Of a stretch of 64,000 bases of DNA, positions 48,397-57,284 are shown piece after piece. This DNA comes from Blattabacterium cuenoti (GTDB taxonomy: Bacteria; Bacteroidota; Bacteroidia; Flavobacteriales; Blattabacteriaceae): NCBI RefSeq assembly GCF_014252035.1, contig NZ_CP059207.1, forward strand, positions 124,001 to 188,000, given 5' to 3'. Each line of letters opens with the position of its first letter. Position 1 is the first letter of the stretch. A program made the position numbers and the translations under genes. The notes below the pieces were generated by a model. The model saw only the letters and a list, made by a program, of their open reading frames with translations. It did no database searches and was not told the DNA's origin.

Positions 48397-49254
48397 TTAT
48401 TTTACATGTTTTTCAGCATGATAAGAAGAACGAACTAATGGACCACTTTCTACATATTTAAATCCCATTTTTAATCCTATATCTCTAAATTCTTGAAATT
48501 GTTTAGGATGTACAAAAAAACGTACTGGATAATGTTTTAAAGAAGGTTGTAAATATTGTCCTATCGTAAAAATATCAACATTAGATATTTTCACATCTTC
48601 CATGGTTTTTATAACCTCTTCTTTTGTTTCTCCTAATCCTAACATAATTCCTGTTTTTGTACGAATATGATGATTTTTATATTTTATATATTGCAATACT
48701 TCTAGACTGCGATGATACTTAGCTTGAACACGTATCATTCTTGTTAATCTAGGAACGGTTTCCAAATTATGAGAAATTACTTCTGGTTTTACATCGATTA
48801 TTTTATCAATTATTTTCTTTTCTCCTTTAAAATCAGGAATTAAAGTTTCTATTGTTACATATGGATTAAAATAACGTATTTCTTTTATTGTTTCTATCCA
48901 TATAGATGATCCCATATCTTTTAAATCATCCCTATTAACGGAAGTTAATACAACATGTTTTACTTTTAAAATTTTTATAGACTCTGCTACTTTTTTTGGT
49001 TCTCTCCAATCTACTTTTTCAGGTTTTCCTGTTTTTACTCCACAAAACTTACAAGATCTTGTACAAATATTACCTAATATCATAAAAGTTGCAACACCTT
49101 TCCCCCAACATTCAGCTATGTTAGGACAACTTGCACTTTGACAAATTGTATTTAATTTATGTGAAACAACGAGTTTTTGTAGTTCATTATATTTCACTCC
49201 CATTGGTAATTTAACTTTTATCCAATTAGGTTTTTTTTGTCGTATAGTATTCAT
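48397..49254 (-). CDS. lipA: Lipoyl synthase
   Basis: Radical SAM enzyme that inserts two sulfurs into octanoyl groups of lipoyl domains. Both iron-sulfur sites are visible: the auxiliary cluster cysteines 38, 43 and 49 (CQSASCPNIAEC) and the radical SAM cysteines 64, 68 and 71 (CTRSCKFC), with the C-terminal serine ligand in RSSYHAE. 285 residues, typical. It converges on the helicase gene with only 3 bp between stops and is divergent from the Nif3 gene. Confidence 0.97.
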   Translation of the reverse strand: MNTIRQKKPNWIKVKLPMGVKYNELQKLVVSHKLNTICQSASCPNIAECWGKGVATFMILGNICTRSCKFCGVKTGKPEKVDWREPKKVAESIKILKVKHVVLTSVNRDDLKDMGSSIWIETIKEIRYFNPYVTIETLIPDFKGEKKIIDKIIDVKPEVISHNLETVPRLTRMIRVQAKYHRSLEVLQYIKYKNHHIRTKTGIMLGLGETKEEVIKTMEDVKISNVDIFTIGQYLQPSLKHYPVRFFVHPKQFQEFRDIGLKMGFKYVESGPLVRSSYHAEKHVK

Positions 49255-49353
49255 ATAAAATAATATGTTTTATTATGTTTGAATGATAATAAATAAATAT
49301 CAATTTATTTTCGATAAATTTGTAAATAATTAATTGTACATTCTTAATGTATT

Positions 49354-50454
49354 ATGGAAGTATTGATAAAAGATATAACTTCTGAATTAGAAAAAATTGC
49401 TCCTAAAGAATATGCAGAATCTTATGATAACATTGGATTAGTTACAGGTAATCTTTATAATAAAGTAGAAAATATACTAATTACTTTGGATGTAACTGAA
49501 GAAGTTATATATGAATCCATAAATAAAAAATGTAATCTTATAATATCATTTCACCCAATTATATTCAAACCATTGAAAAATATAACTGGAAAAAATTATT
49601 CGGAAAAAGTCATAATTTCTGCGTTAAAGAATGATATATGCATATATATTATTCACACAAATTTAGATGTATCTTGGAATGGTTCTCTTTCCTATATATG
49701 CAAATTATTAGAGATAAAAAGAGAAAAAGTAATGTTTCCAAAACATGGAATTATAAAAAAATTAATAACTTATGTTCCAATAAATTATGCAAAAAAAATT
49801 AGAGATTCTTTATTTAAAGTAGGTGCTGGTAATATTTCAAACTATAGTAAATGTAGTTATAATATTGATGGATTAGGAAGTTATATGGGAAATGAAAAAA
49901 CTAAACCTTTTATAGGAAAAAAAAAGGTATTTCACATGGAAAAAGAAACTTGTATTAGTGTTCTTTTCCCCTATCATAAATTAAATACTATAAAAAAAAC
50001 ACTTATTCAAAATCATCCGTATGAAGAAGTAGCTTACGAAATTCATAATATAGAAAATGAAAATAATTATGTAGGAATAGGAATTATAGGATTTCTTAAA
50101 GAAGAAATGAGTGAATGTGATTTTCTTTATTTTCTAAAAAAAAGAATGAATCTTTCTCGTATGAGACATTCTAATTTTATAGGAAAAAAAATTAAAAAAA
50201 TTGCAATAATAACAGGTTCAGGTAGTTTTGGAATAAAAAAATCTATAATAGAAAAATCGGATGTTTTTATATCTTCTGATTTAAAATATCATGATTTTTT
50301 TCAAGCTGAAAAAAAAATATTGATTGTCGATGTAGAACACTACGAATCTGAAAAATTTAACAAAAAACTATTAAAATCTTTTTTAGATAAAACTTTTAAT
50401 TCTGTATCTATATTTGAATCAGAAACTTATACAAATCCAATTAAATATTTTTAA
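49354..50454 (+). CDS. Nif3-like dinuclear metal-centre protein
   Basis: A 366-residue member of the NIF3/DUF34 family. The N-terminal domain has EKIAPKEYAESYDNIGLVTG and ISFHPIIFKPLKNI (metal ligands), and the C-terminal domain has IAIITGSGSFGI and YHDFFQAEKKILIVDVEHYESE with conserved metal-binding histidine and glutamate. A middle domain (about 125-240), as in Bacillus YqfO, includes NHPYEEVAYEI. Its biochemical role is unsettled; a link to cofactor hydrolysis has been proposed for the family. It directly precedes the COG1579 gene, a common pairing in Bacteroidetes. Confidence 0.88.
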   Translation: MEVLIKDITSELEKIAPKEYAESYDNIGLVTGNLYNKVENILITLDVTEEVIYESINKKCNLIISFHPIIFKPLKNITGKNYSEKVIISALKNDICIYIIHTNLDVSWNGSLSYICKLLEIKREKVMFPKHGIIKKLITYVPINYAKKIRDSLFKVGAGNISNYSKCSYNIDGLGSYMGNEKTKPFIGKKKVFHMEKETCISVLFPYHKLNTIKKTLIQNHPYEEVAYEIHNIENENNYVGIGIIGFLKEEMSECDFLYFLKKRMNLSRMRHSNFIGKKIKKIAIITGSGSFGIKKSIIEKSDVFISSDLKYHDFFQAEKKILIVDVEHYESEKFNKKLLKSFLDKTFNSVSIFESETYTNPIKYF

Positions 50455-50458
50455 TTTT

Positions 50459-51247
50459 ATGAAGAAAGATAAAATACAAGTAGCTGCTGTATCTGTAGTA
50501 GATAAGTTAAGGATTCTATACAATCTTCAATTAATAGATTCTCGTGTAGATGAAATACGTATTTTTCGTGTAAATGTTCCTATGGAAATAAATTCATTGG
50601 AAAAAGAATTAGATGAAATAAGAAAAAAATTAGAAAATATTTATGAAGAAATTTCATTTTTAAAAAAAGAGATAGATAAACAAAATAAAGATACAAAGTC
50701 ATCAGAATTGATGATAAAAAAATATGAAAAACAAAGAAACGGTATAAAAAATAATAAAGAACTTTATTATATAGATAAAGAAATAGACTACCAAAAACTT
50801 GAAATTCAATTATCAAAGAAAAAAATAAAAGAATTCAATATCAAAATACGAAAAAAAGAAGATTTATTAAATGATAATAAAAACATACTAAAAAATAAAG
50901 AAGAACATCTATTTCATAAAAAAAAGGAATTGAATAAAATTTTATCAGAAAATGATAAAGAAGAAAAAATTTTATTAGATCAATATAAAGTTTTTTCCAA
51001 AAAAGTAGATCATGTATTATTAAAAACTTATCTTAAAATAAGAAAAGGAGTTAAAAATGGAGTAGCTATTGCACCAGTTCAAAGAGGTGCTCCATTAGGT
51101 TCTTATTTAGCAATAACACCTCAAAAATATTCTGAACTTATGCAAAGAAACAAGCTTTTAATAGATGAACATAGTGGTAGAATATTAATAGATGCTGAAC
51201 TAGCTGAAGAAGAAAGGAAATCTTTTGTAGTTTCACTAAAAAAATAA
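50459..51247 (+). CDS. Coiled-coil protein of the COG1579 zinc-ribbon family, ribbon cysteines lost
   Basis: A 262-residue protein with a long coiled coil (about residues 40-180, rich in lysine and glutamate) and a short C-terminal domain. The ATG at 50459 (MKKDKIQVAAVSVVDKL) follows the Nif3 stop by 4 bp; the ORF's earlier ATG at 50414 lies within Nif3. The family is known as putative nucleic-acid-binding zinc-ribbon proteins. Where relatives have C-x-x-C pairs near VERDACGGC and CEYCGRIL, this one reads QRGAPLGS and DEHSGRIL, so zinc binding is not expected. Function is unknown. Confidence 0.8.
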   Translation: MKKDKIQVAAVSVVDKLRILYNLQLIDSRVDEIRIFRVNVPMEINSLEKELDEIRKKLENIYEEISFLKKEIDKQNKDTKSSELMIKKYEKQRNGIKNNKELYYIDKEIDYQKLEIQLSKKKIKEFNIKIRKKEDLLNDNKNILKNKEEHLFHKKKELNKILSENDKEEKILLDQYKVFSKKVDHVLLKTYLKIRKGVKNGVAIAPVQRGAPLGSYLAITPQKYSELMQRNKLLIDEHSGRILIDAELAEEERKSFVVSLKK

Positions 51248-51251
51248 ATTT

Positions 51252-51809
51252 ATGGCAAAAACATTTTCTTCTGAAGAAGTAAAAATTACACTTAAAGATT
51301 TTAACTTATTGGAAGTTACTTCAGGTAAGAAAAAATATCTCAAAGAATTTTTTTCCGTTAAAGGAACTGTTATTATGTTTATTTGTAATCATTGTCCATA
51401 TGTAAAACATATTAATATTGAATTAGTTCGTATGACAAATGAATATATCCATAAAGGAATTTCGTTCTTAGCTATCAATTCCAATGATGCAGAAAAATAT
51501 CCGGAAGATTCTCCAAAAAATATGAAAAAAATATCTGATCAATTAGGTTATAATTTTCCTTATTTTTTTGATGATACGCAAAAAGTTGCAAAGTATTATC
51601 AAGCAAAGTGTACTCCAGAATTTTTTATTTTTTCTGGAAAAGGTGACTTATATTATCATGGACAATTTGATAATTCTAGGCCTGGTAATGACATTCCTGT
51701 AACAGGAAAAGATGTTAGATACATTTTAACAAAAATTTTAAGTGGATCTAATTTTATAGAAAATCCAATTGTAAAAGTAAGTAGTGGATGTAACATTAAA
51801 TGGAAGTGA
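51252..51809 (+). CDS. Thioredoxin-fold redoxin protein
   Basis: A 185-residue protein with a peroxiredoxin/thioredoxin-like fold. The active-site-like motif is CNHCPYVK at about residues 46-53, after TVIMFI, and the cis-proline segment is CTPEFFIF. There is no signal peptide, so it is probably cytoplasmic. Other bacteria carry such 'CNHCPYV' proteins, whose role, reductase or peroxidase, is not firmly known. It follows the COG1579 gene by 4 bp and overlaps the convergent phosphoesterase gene by 14 bp. Confidence 0.82.
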   Translation: MAKTFSSEEVKITLKDFNLLEVTSGKKKYLKEFFSVKGTVIMFICNHCPYVKHINIELVRMTNEYIHKGISFLAINSNDAEKYPEDSPKNMKKISDQLGYNFPYFFDDTQKVAKYYQAKCTPEFFIFSGKGDLYYHGQFDNSRPGNDIPVTGKDVRYILTKILSGSNFIENPIVKVSSGCNIKWK

Positions 51810-52803
51810 TAAGATCACTATAATAATTGGGAATTATACTCAAAAAATATTTAATGGATTCTGATAAACTATTTTCTAATATTCCTCCAGCTGCATTTTT
51901 ATGACCTCCACCTTGAAAATGTTTTTTAGCAAAAATACTAACATTAAAGTTTCCTCTTGAACGAAAAGAAATTTTAATTGACTTTTTTGTTTTTTCTTCA
52001 AAAAATAAAACAGAAAATACGATATTCTCAATCCCTAATCCATAATAAATAAAACCTTCAGTATCTTCTTTTTTACAGGAAAAAATTTTCATATCTGATG
52101 CAGATATACTTGTATATGTTGTCCGGTATTTTTCTAATACTTTCAATTTATTTAAAGTTTTGGATAATAACTTTAATCTATTTTCACTGTATTTTTCTTG
52201 TAAAATATTATATATATGACTTACATTAATTCCTTTTTCTATTAATTTTCCAGCAATAAAATGAGTTTCTGAAGTTATAGATGGAAAACGAAAAAAACCT
52301 GTATCAGTCATTAAACCGATGTATAAACATGTAGCAATTTCTTTATCTATTTTATTTAAGTGATTCATATTAGATATAAATCTGAATACCAGTATGCTAG
52401 TTGCAGGTACTTTTGTATCTGATAACATAAAATCAAAACAAGATGGATAAGGATGATGATCTATTAATACTTTTTTAGCATTTGAATCAATTAAAAAATT
52501 TTTTAAATTTTTTATTCTCGAAATATTATTGAAATCTATTAGAAATAGATAATCAGAATTTTCAATTTTTTTTTTTATTAAATATTTATTTTGTTTTGAA
52601 AAAACAATAACATTTTTTATTCCTGGTAACCATTGAAAAGATTTAGAATATTCTGTAGAAGATATTAAGTCTACATCATGTTTCAGTTTTCTGAAATAAA
52701 ATAAAAGTGCCAAAGAAGAGCCTAGAGCGTCTCCATCTGGATGATCATGTGGTAACAATACTATTTTTTTTTTCTTTATTCCATTAATATTAGAAAATAA
52801 CAT
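51796..52803 (-). CDS. DHH-family phosphoesterase, NrnA-like
   Basis: A 335-residue DHH/DHHA1 protein probably degrading short oligoribonucleotides and 3',5'-bisphosphate (pAp). Metal-binding motifs run in order: LPHDHPDGDALGSS near the N-terminus, LFLIDFNN, the DHH triad in LIDHHPYPS, and FQGGGHKNAAGG in the DHHA1 domain. In genomes without Orn, NrnA-type enzymes take that role. It lies 4 bp after cca on the same strand. The assignment to NrnA rather than a related enzyme is by similarity. Confidence 0.85.
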   Translation of the reverse strand: MLFSNINGIKKKKIVLLPHDHPDGDALGSSLALLFYFRKLKHDVDLISSTEYSKSFQWLPGIKNVIVFSKQNKYLIKKKIENSDYLFLIDFNNISRIKNLKNFLIDSNAKKVLIDHHPYPSCFDFMLSDTKVPATSILVFRFISNMNHLNKIDKEIATCLYIGLMTDTGFFRFPSITSETHFIAGKLIEKGINVSHIYNILQEKYSENRLKLLSKTLNKLKVLEKYRTTYTSISASDMKIFSCKKEDTEGFIYYGLGIENIVFSVLFFEEKTKKSIKISFRSRGNFNVSIFAKKHFQGGGHKNAAGGILENSLSESIKYFLSIIPNYYSDLITSI

Positions 52804-52807
52804 TATT

Positions 52808-54226
52808 TTATTTTTTTTTCAATCCTAATTCTTTTCCTTTTTTCAACATAAAGATATATGCAGAATTTTTATCATTGGAAATTTTACCCTCTAGAATAGA
52901 ATCTCTAATCAAATTTTTTATCATTCCTATTTCTTTACATGGATTAATATCAAAAGTATTCATAATATCATTTCCAGATATAGGGGATTTCCAATTTCTA
53001 ATATGATCACTTTTTTCTAAGTTTTTTATTCTATTCATTAGAATAAAAATATTCCTTTTATAATGATCTTTTTTTTCTTTATTTTTTGTAGTAATGTCTG
53101 CTAAACATAACTTTATGAGATCTTCTATATCTTCTCCCATATCGAATAATAATCTACGTATAGCAGAATTACTAATATCATTTCCTATTAAAGCAACAGG
53201 TTTATAACTATTTTTAATCATTTTTTTTACATATTTCATCATTCCTTTTGGTAACTTCAATCGTTCAAATATATTTGTAATCATTTTTGATCCTACAAAT
53301 TCATGAGAATGGAATGTCCATCCTATTTTTGGTATAAATTTTTTTGTATAACTTTTTCCTATATCGTGAAGTAATGCCACCCATCTTAACCAAAGGGAAT
53401 TACTATTATCCTTACTAATATTATCTACCACTTGTAAAGTATGATAAAAATTGTCCTTGTGTTTAAATCCATTTTTTTCTTCTATTCCTTGTAATAATGT
53501 TAATTCTGGTAGTATTATAGATAATAATCCAGATTCATATAATAATAATAGACCTATGGAAGGTTTTTTATATAATAAAATTCTATTAAATTCTTCTATT
53601 ATTCTTTCTTTAGAAACAATATTTATTCTATTTTTATTTTTTTTAATGGATTGAAATGATGATTCTTCTATCATAAACTGAAGTTCAGTAGAAAATCGTA
53701 TAGCACGCATCATTCTTAATGGATCATCAGAATAAGTAATATATGAGTCTAAAGGTGTTCTTAATATTTTTTTTTTCAAATCTAACAATCCTCCGAATGG
53801 ATCTATTAGTTTTCCGTAATCATCATTATTTAAACTAATAGCTAAAGAATTAATCGTAAAATCTCTTCTATTTTGATCATCTTGTAAAGATCCTGATTCT
53901 ATAATAGGTTTTCTACTATGAAAATGGTATGATTCTTTTCTAGATCCTACAAACTCTATTTTTTTATTATCATATTCTAACATGGCAGTACCAAAACGTT
54001 TAAAAATATGAATTTTAGGAAGAGGTTTAATATATTTAGAAACTTCTTTAGCTAACCTAATTCCTTTTCCTACTGTTAAAATATCTATATCTTTAGGATT
54101 TTCTTTACCTAGCAAAAAATCTCTTACATAACCACCTATAACATAGGATCTTTGTTTGATTCTTTGAGAACAAATATTTACAATATGGAATATATTGTTA
54201 TGAGTAATAGCCGATGATAAGTTCAT
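52808..54226 (-). CDS. cca: CCA-adding enzyme / tRNA nucleotidyltransferase with HD domain
   Basis: Adds or repairs the 3' CCA of tRNAs. The nucleotidyltransferase head has IGGYVRDFLLGKENPKDIDILTVG with the catalytic aspartates, followed by the RRDFTINSLA block and DPLRMMRAIRFSTEL; a C-terminal HD domain carries WVALLHDIGKSY. 472 residues. The tRNA-Leu gene of this window does not encode its CCA, so the enzyme is needed to complete it. Class II family members may be split between CCA- and A-adding forms; I cannot tell these apart here. Confidence 0.92.
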   Translation of the reverse strand: MNLSSAITHNNIFHIVNICSQRIKQRSYVIGGYVRDFLLGKENPKDIDILTVGKGIRLAKEVSKYIKPLPKIHIFKRFGTAMLEYDNKKIEFVGSRKESYHFHSRKPIIESGSLQDDQNRRDFTINSLAISLNNDDYGKLIDPFGGLLDLKKKILRTPLDSYITYSDDPLRMMRAIRFSTELQFMIEESSFQSIKKNKNRINIVSKERIIEEFNRILLYKKPSIGLLLLYESGLLSIILPELTLLQGIEEKNGFKHKDNFYHTLQVVDNISKDNSNSLWLRWVALLHDIGKSYTKKFIPKIGWTFHSHEFVGSKMITNIFERLKLPKGMMKYVKKMIKNSYKPVALIGNDISNSAIRRLLFDMGEDIEDLIKLCLADITTKNKEKKDHYKRNIFILMNRIKNLEKSDHIRNWKSPISGNDIMNTFDINPCKEIGMIKNLIRDSILEGKISNDKNSAYIFMLKKGKELGLKKK

Positions 54227-54231
54227 GTATT

Positions 54232-54831
54232 TTATGTACGTAATATTTTTATTTTTTTTGAAATAATTTTAATAATCGAAGAATTAGCATAATTAGATTG
54301 CTCATTCCTTCTAATATTTACAGCATAATCTACATTTTTTAATATATCGTAACTTATTTCGTAGAAAAATCTAGGAGAATCATATCCAGAAATATTAGCG
54401 GAAGTAGAAATGATAGGTTTATCTAATTTTTTTATCAAATGAGCACAAAATGGATCGTTTGTTAAACGGATAGCTATAGAATATTGATGATAATCATTCC
54501 TACTAAATAATAAGTTTGGAATTTTTTTATCATAAATATGGTCATATATGATAGTGATAGGTTTTTTTCTATATCTGATATTATCAGAAATTATTTTGAT
54601 ATTAAAATCAGATATTTTTCCAACTAAACTATATAAACGATCAATATTTTCTACTAAAAGAATCATAGGTTTATATATTTTTCTATTTTTTATTTTGTAT
54701 ATCTTTTTTATAGCATTAATATTAAATGCATCGCATCCTAATCCCCAAATTGTATCTGTAGGATATAATAAAATTTTTCCGTTTTTTAATTTTTCTACGC
54801 TGATTTCTACTTCTTTATAAAAAGACATCAA
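54232..54831 (-). CDS. tsaC: L-threonylcarbamoyladenylate synthase (Sua5/YrdC family)
   Basis: Makes threonylcarbamoyl-AMP from threonine, bicarbonate and ATP, the first step of t6A formation at position 37 of tRNAs. The 199-residue YrdC-like domain has ILLYPTDTIWGLGCDAFN, KIKNRKIYKPMILLV, and PIISTSANISGYDSP, all diagnostic. It lacks the extra Sua5 domain. It is 5 bp ahead of cca on the same strand; cca and nrnA follow in the same direction. The start at 54831 (MMSFYKE) leaves 25 bp to dapD. Confidence 0.92.
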   Translation of the reverse strand: MMSFYKEVEISVEKLKNGKILLYPTDTIWGLGCDAFNINAIKKIYKIKNRKIYKPMILLVENIDRLYSLVGKISDFNIKIISDNIRYRKKPITIIYDHIYDKKIPNLLFSRNDYHQYSIAIRLTNDPFCAHLIKKLDKPIISTSANISGYDSPRFFYEISYDILKNVDYAVNIRRNEQSNYANSSIIKIISKKIKILRT

Positions 54832-54856
54832 ATAAAATAATAAAAATTACGTTTTT

Positions 54857-55690
54857 TTAAACTACTAAACCATGTGTCCTTAAAGCTTCATTTAAAGAAG
54901 TTTTTTTATCTGTACTCTCTTTTCTTTTTCCTATGATTAAAGCACATGGAACATAATATACTCCAGAAGGAAATTTTTTAGGATAATTTCCCGGAATAAC
55001 AACAGAATATTTAGGAATGACACCTTTTTTTTGAATAGTATTATTATTAGTTACATCAAAAATATTAGTAGAAGAAGTTAATACAACATTTGCTCCTAAT
55101 ACTGCTCCTTTTTCTATTAAAACTCCTTCCACTAAAATACACCTAGAACCAATAAATACATCATCTTCTATAATTACTGGATAATTTTGTATAGGTTCTA
55201 ATACTCCACCTAATCCAACTCCTCCACTTATATGAACACGACTACCAACTTGAGCACAACTTCCTACTGTTGCCCATGTATCTATCATTGTATCTTTTCC
55301 TATATAAGCTCCTATATTTACATAGGAAGGCATGAGTATAACTCCAGGAGATATGTAAGATCCATATCTTGCTACAGCAGGAGGAACTACACGTATTCCT
55401 TTTTCTTTAAAATTTTTTTTTACAGGTATTTTATCATAGAACTCTAAAGGGCCTAATTCCATTAAATCCATTTTCCTAACGGAGAAAAACATAATAATGG
55501 ATTTCTTTATCCATTCATTGATTACCCATTTACCTGAAGAAAAATTAGCGACTCTTACTGAACCTTTTTCTATAAGATGAATAACTTTATTAACTAATTC
55601 CTTTATATTTTTTTCAGTAGACCATGATTTTTTTTTCTCCCAAGCTTCTTCTATATCTAATTTTATTTCATTTACTTCATTTACTATCAT
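54857..55690 (-). CDS. dapD: Tetrahydrodipicolinate N-succinyltransferase
   Basis: Succinylates tetrahydrodipicolinate in the lysine and diaminopimelate pathway. A left-handed beta-helix of hexapeptide repeats makes up the middle (ARYGSYISPGVILMPSYVNIGAYIG; the VHISGGVGLGG block; IIEDDVFIGSRC). 277 residues with the usual helical N-terminus. It indicates the succinylase route and peptidoglycan precursor synthesis. It is divergent from ruvX across 65 bp. Confidence 0.96.
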   Translation of the reverse strand: MIVNEVNEIKLDIEEAWEKKKSWSTEKNIKELVNKVIHLIEKGSVRVANFSSGKWVINEWIKKSIIMFFSVRKMDLMELGPLEFYDKIPVKKNFKEKGIRVVPPAVARYGSYISPGVILMPSYVNIGAYIGKDTMIDTWATVGSCAQVGSRVHISGGVGLGGVLEPIQNYPVIIEDDVFIGSRCILVEGVLIEKGAVLGANVVLTSSTNIFDVTNNNTIQKKGVIPKYSVVIPGNYPKKFPSGVYYVPCALIIGKRKESTDKKTSLNEALRTHGLVV

Positions 55691-55755
55691 AAAATATAAT
55701 ATATTTAAAAAACAAAAGTAGTGAAAATAAAATTAAGATAATAAGCATATAAAAA

Positions 55756-56178
55756 ATGACAAAAATATTGGGAATGGATTATGGTAAAAAAATGACAGGC
55801 TTATCTATTACAGATTCTAAAAAAAAATTTGCTTTTGGATTAGATGTTATTCCAACTAACAAGTTAATGAACTTTTTAAAATCATTTCTTAATGATAATT
55901 CAATAGAAAAAATAGTTATTGGTCTACCAAAGAAACTAAATTTTGAAGAATTTCCAATAGAAAAACATATAAAAAAATTTATTTTCAAATTTTGTTTACA
56001 ATATCCTAGAATTTCGATAGAAAGATTAGATGAACGTTTTACATCAAAAATTGCACTTTATACTATCATAAAATCAGGAATAAAGAAAAAAAAAAGAAGA
56101 AAAAAAGAAATTTCACATAAAATAAGCGCTATCATCATTCTGCAATCTTATCTTAATAAAATTAGTTTGATATTATGA
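55756..56178 (+). CDS. ruvX: Putative pre-16S rRNA nuclease / Holliday junction resolvase-like (YqgF)
   Basis: A 140-residue RNase H-fold protein of the YqgF family, thought to process the 5' end of 16S rRNA. It has the N-terminal GMDYGKKMTGLSITDSKK, KIVIGLPKKL, and the motif ERLDERFTS before a lysine/arginine-rich C-terminal region. The length is normal. It overlaps the def start by 4 bp (ATGA), so the two are coupled. The usual name as resolvase is historical. Confidence 0.88.
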   Translation: MTKILGMDYGKKMTGLSITDSKKKFAFGLDVIPTNKLMNFLKSFLNDNSIEKIVIGLPKKLNFEEFPIEKHIKKFIFKFCLQYPRISIERLDERFTSKIALYTIIKSGIKKKKRRKKEISHKISAIIILQSYLNKISLIL

Positions 56179-56711
56179 TATTACCTATAATTCTTTATGG
56201 TGATCCTATTCTAAGAAAAAAAAGTATAGATATTGATCTACAAAATTCTTGCAAAAAAAAAATAAATCGATTAATAAAAGATATGTTTGAAACAATACAT
56301 AAAGTGAAAGGAATAGGATTAGCAGCTCCTCAAATTGGAAAAAATATTAGACTTTTTATCGTTGAAATACCTACTATATTAGAAGAAGAAAATAATAATA
56401 TCATCAATACATATTATAAAGAAGTATTTATTAATGCTAGAATATTAAAAATTCATGGAAAAAATTGCGAATTTAATGAAGGATGTTTAAGTATTCCTGG
56501 AATCATGGAATATGTCAATAGAAAATCTGATGTATTAATTGAATATTACAATTATAATTGGAAGAAGAAGAAAAAATATATCACTGGAATACGTGCAAGA
56601 GTTATTCAACATGAATATGATCATCTTGAGGGAAAACTATTTATTGACTATTTACCTTCTGTAAAAAGAAAATTAGTCATGAATAGAATTATTAATAAAA
56701 TTAATAAGTAG
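56175..56711 (+). CDS. def: Peptide deformylase
   Basis: Removes the N-terminal formyl group from new proteins. The three metal motifs are complete: GIGLAAPQIG, EGCLSIPG (metal-binding cysteine) and HEYDH (two histidine ligands and the catalytic glutamate). 178 residues. It is coupled to ruvX and converges on rplT with an 11 bp overlap. Confidence 0.96.
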   Translation: MILPIILYGDPILRKKSIDIDLQNSCKKKINRLIKDMFETIHKVKGIGLAAPQIGKNIRLFIVEIPTILEEENNNIINTYYKEVFINARILKIHGKNCEFNEGCLSIPGIMEYVNRKSDVLIEYYNYNWKKKKKYITGIRARVIQHEYDHLEGKLFIDYLPSVKRKLVMNRIINKINK

Positions 56712-57063
56712 TATTTTTTGAGTATACGAAATCAAATATTTTTTTAAAAGTATTTGAATCATTCATTGAAATATCGGAAATTATTTTCCGATTTATTTTA
56801 ATTTTTTTTTCTGATAACTTTTTCATGAACTCTGAATATGATTTACCATATTGTCTAACTCCCGCATTAATACGTTGAATCCAAAGTTTTTTGAAATCTC
56901 TTTTTCTTTTTTTTCTTCCTGAAAAAGCATAAAAAAAAGATTTCTCTACCGCATTTTTAGCTACTGTATAAATCTTGCTTCTTGATCCATAAAAACCTTT
57001 TGCTAACTTTAATATCTTTTTTCTTCTTCGTCTAGAAGAAACAGAGTTTGTAGACCTAGGCAT
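56701..57063 (-). CDS. rplT: 50S ribosomal protein L20
   Basis: Large-subunit assembly protein; 120 residues starting MPRSTNSVSSRRRRKKILK, with KGFYGSRSKIY, FYAFSGRKKRKRDF and LWIQRINAGVRQYG. It lies 6 bp after rpmI, in the standard order infC-rpmI-rplT. In E. coli and Bacillus, L20 represses its own operon through the infC-rpmI leader or mRNA; no such structure was recognised here. It overlaps the convergent def gene by 11 bp. Confidence 0.96.
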   Translation of the reverse strand: MPRSTNSVSSRRRRKKILKLAKGFYGSRSKIYTVAKNAVEKSFFYAFSGRKKRKRDFKKLWIQRINAGVRQYGKSYSEFMKKLSEKKIKINRKIISDISMNDSNTFKKIFDFVYSKNTTY

Positions 57064-57069
57064 AATTTT

Positions 57070-57258
57070 TTAAATTTGTTTTATTATATTTTTTTTATCC
57101 GATTTATTCAATAAAGAAAATTTTGATAAATTCCGTTTTCTTTTTTTCGATTTTTTCATTAATAAATGATTTTTAAAAGCATGTTTTTTCTTTATATGTC
57201 CACTAGCTGTTTTTTTAAATCTCTTTTTTGATCCTGATTTGATTTTTAATTTTGGCAT
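57070..57258 (-). CDS. rpmI: 50S ribosomal protein L35
   Basis: A 62-residue, very lysine-rich protein: [31 protein letters not shown] is cut here into its parts [14 protein letters not shown] and [11 protein letters not shown], both typical of L35. It is located between infC (26 bp gap) and rplT (6 bp gap). Confidence 0.95.
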   Translation of the reverse strand: MPKLKIKSGSKKRFKKTASGHIKKKHAFKNHLLMKKSKKRKRNLSKFSLLNKSDKKNIIKQI

Positions 57259-57284
57259 AACATTTTTCTATTTATTTAGATGAT

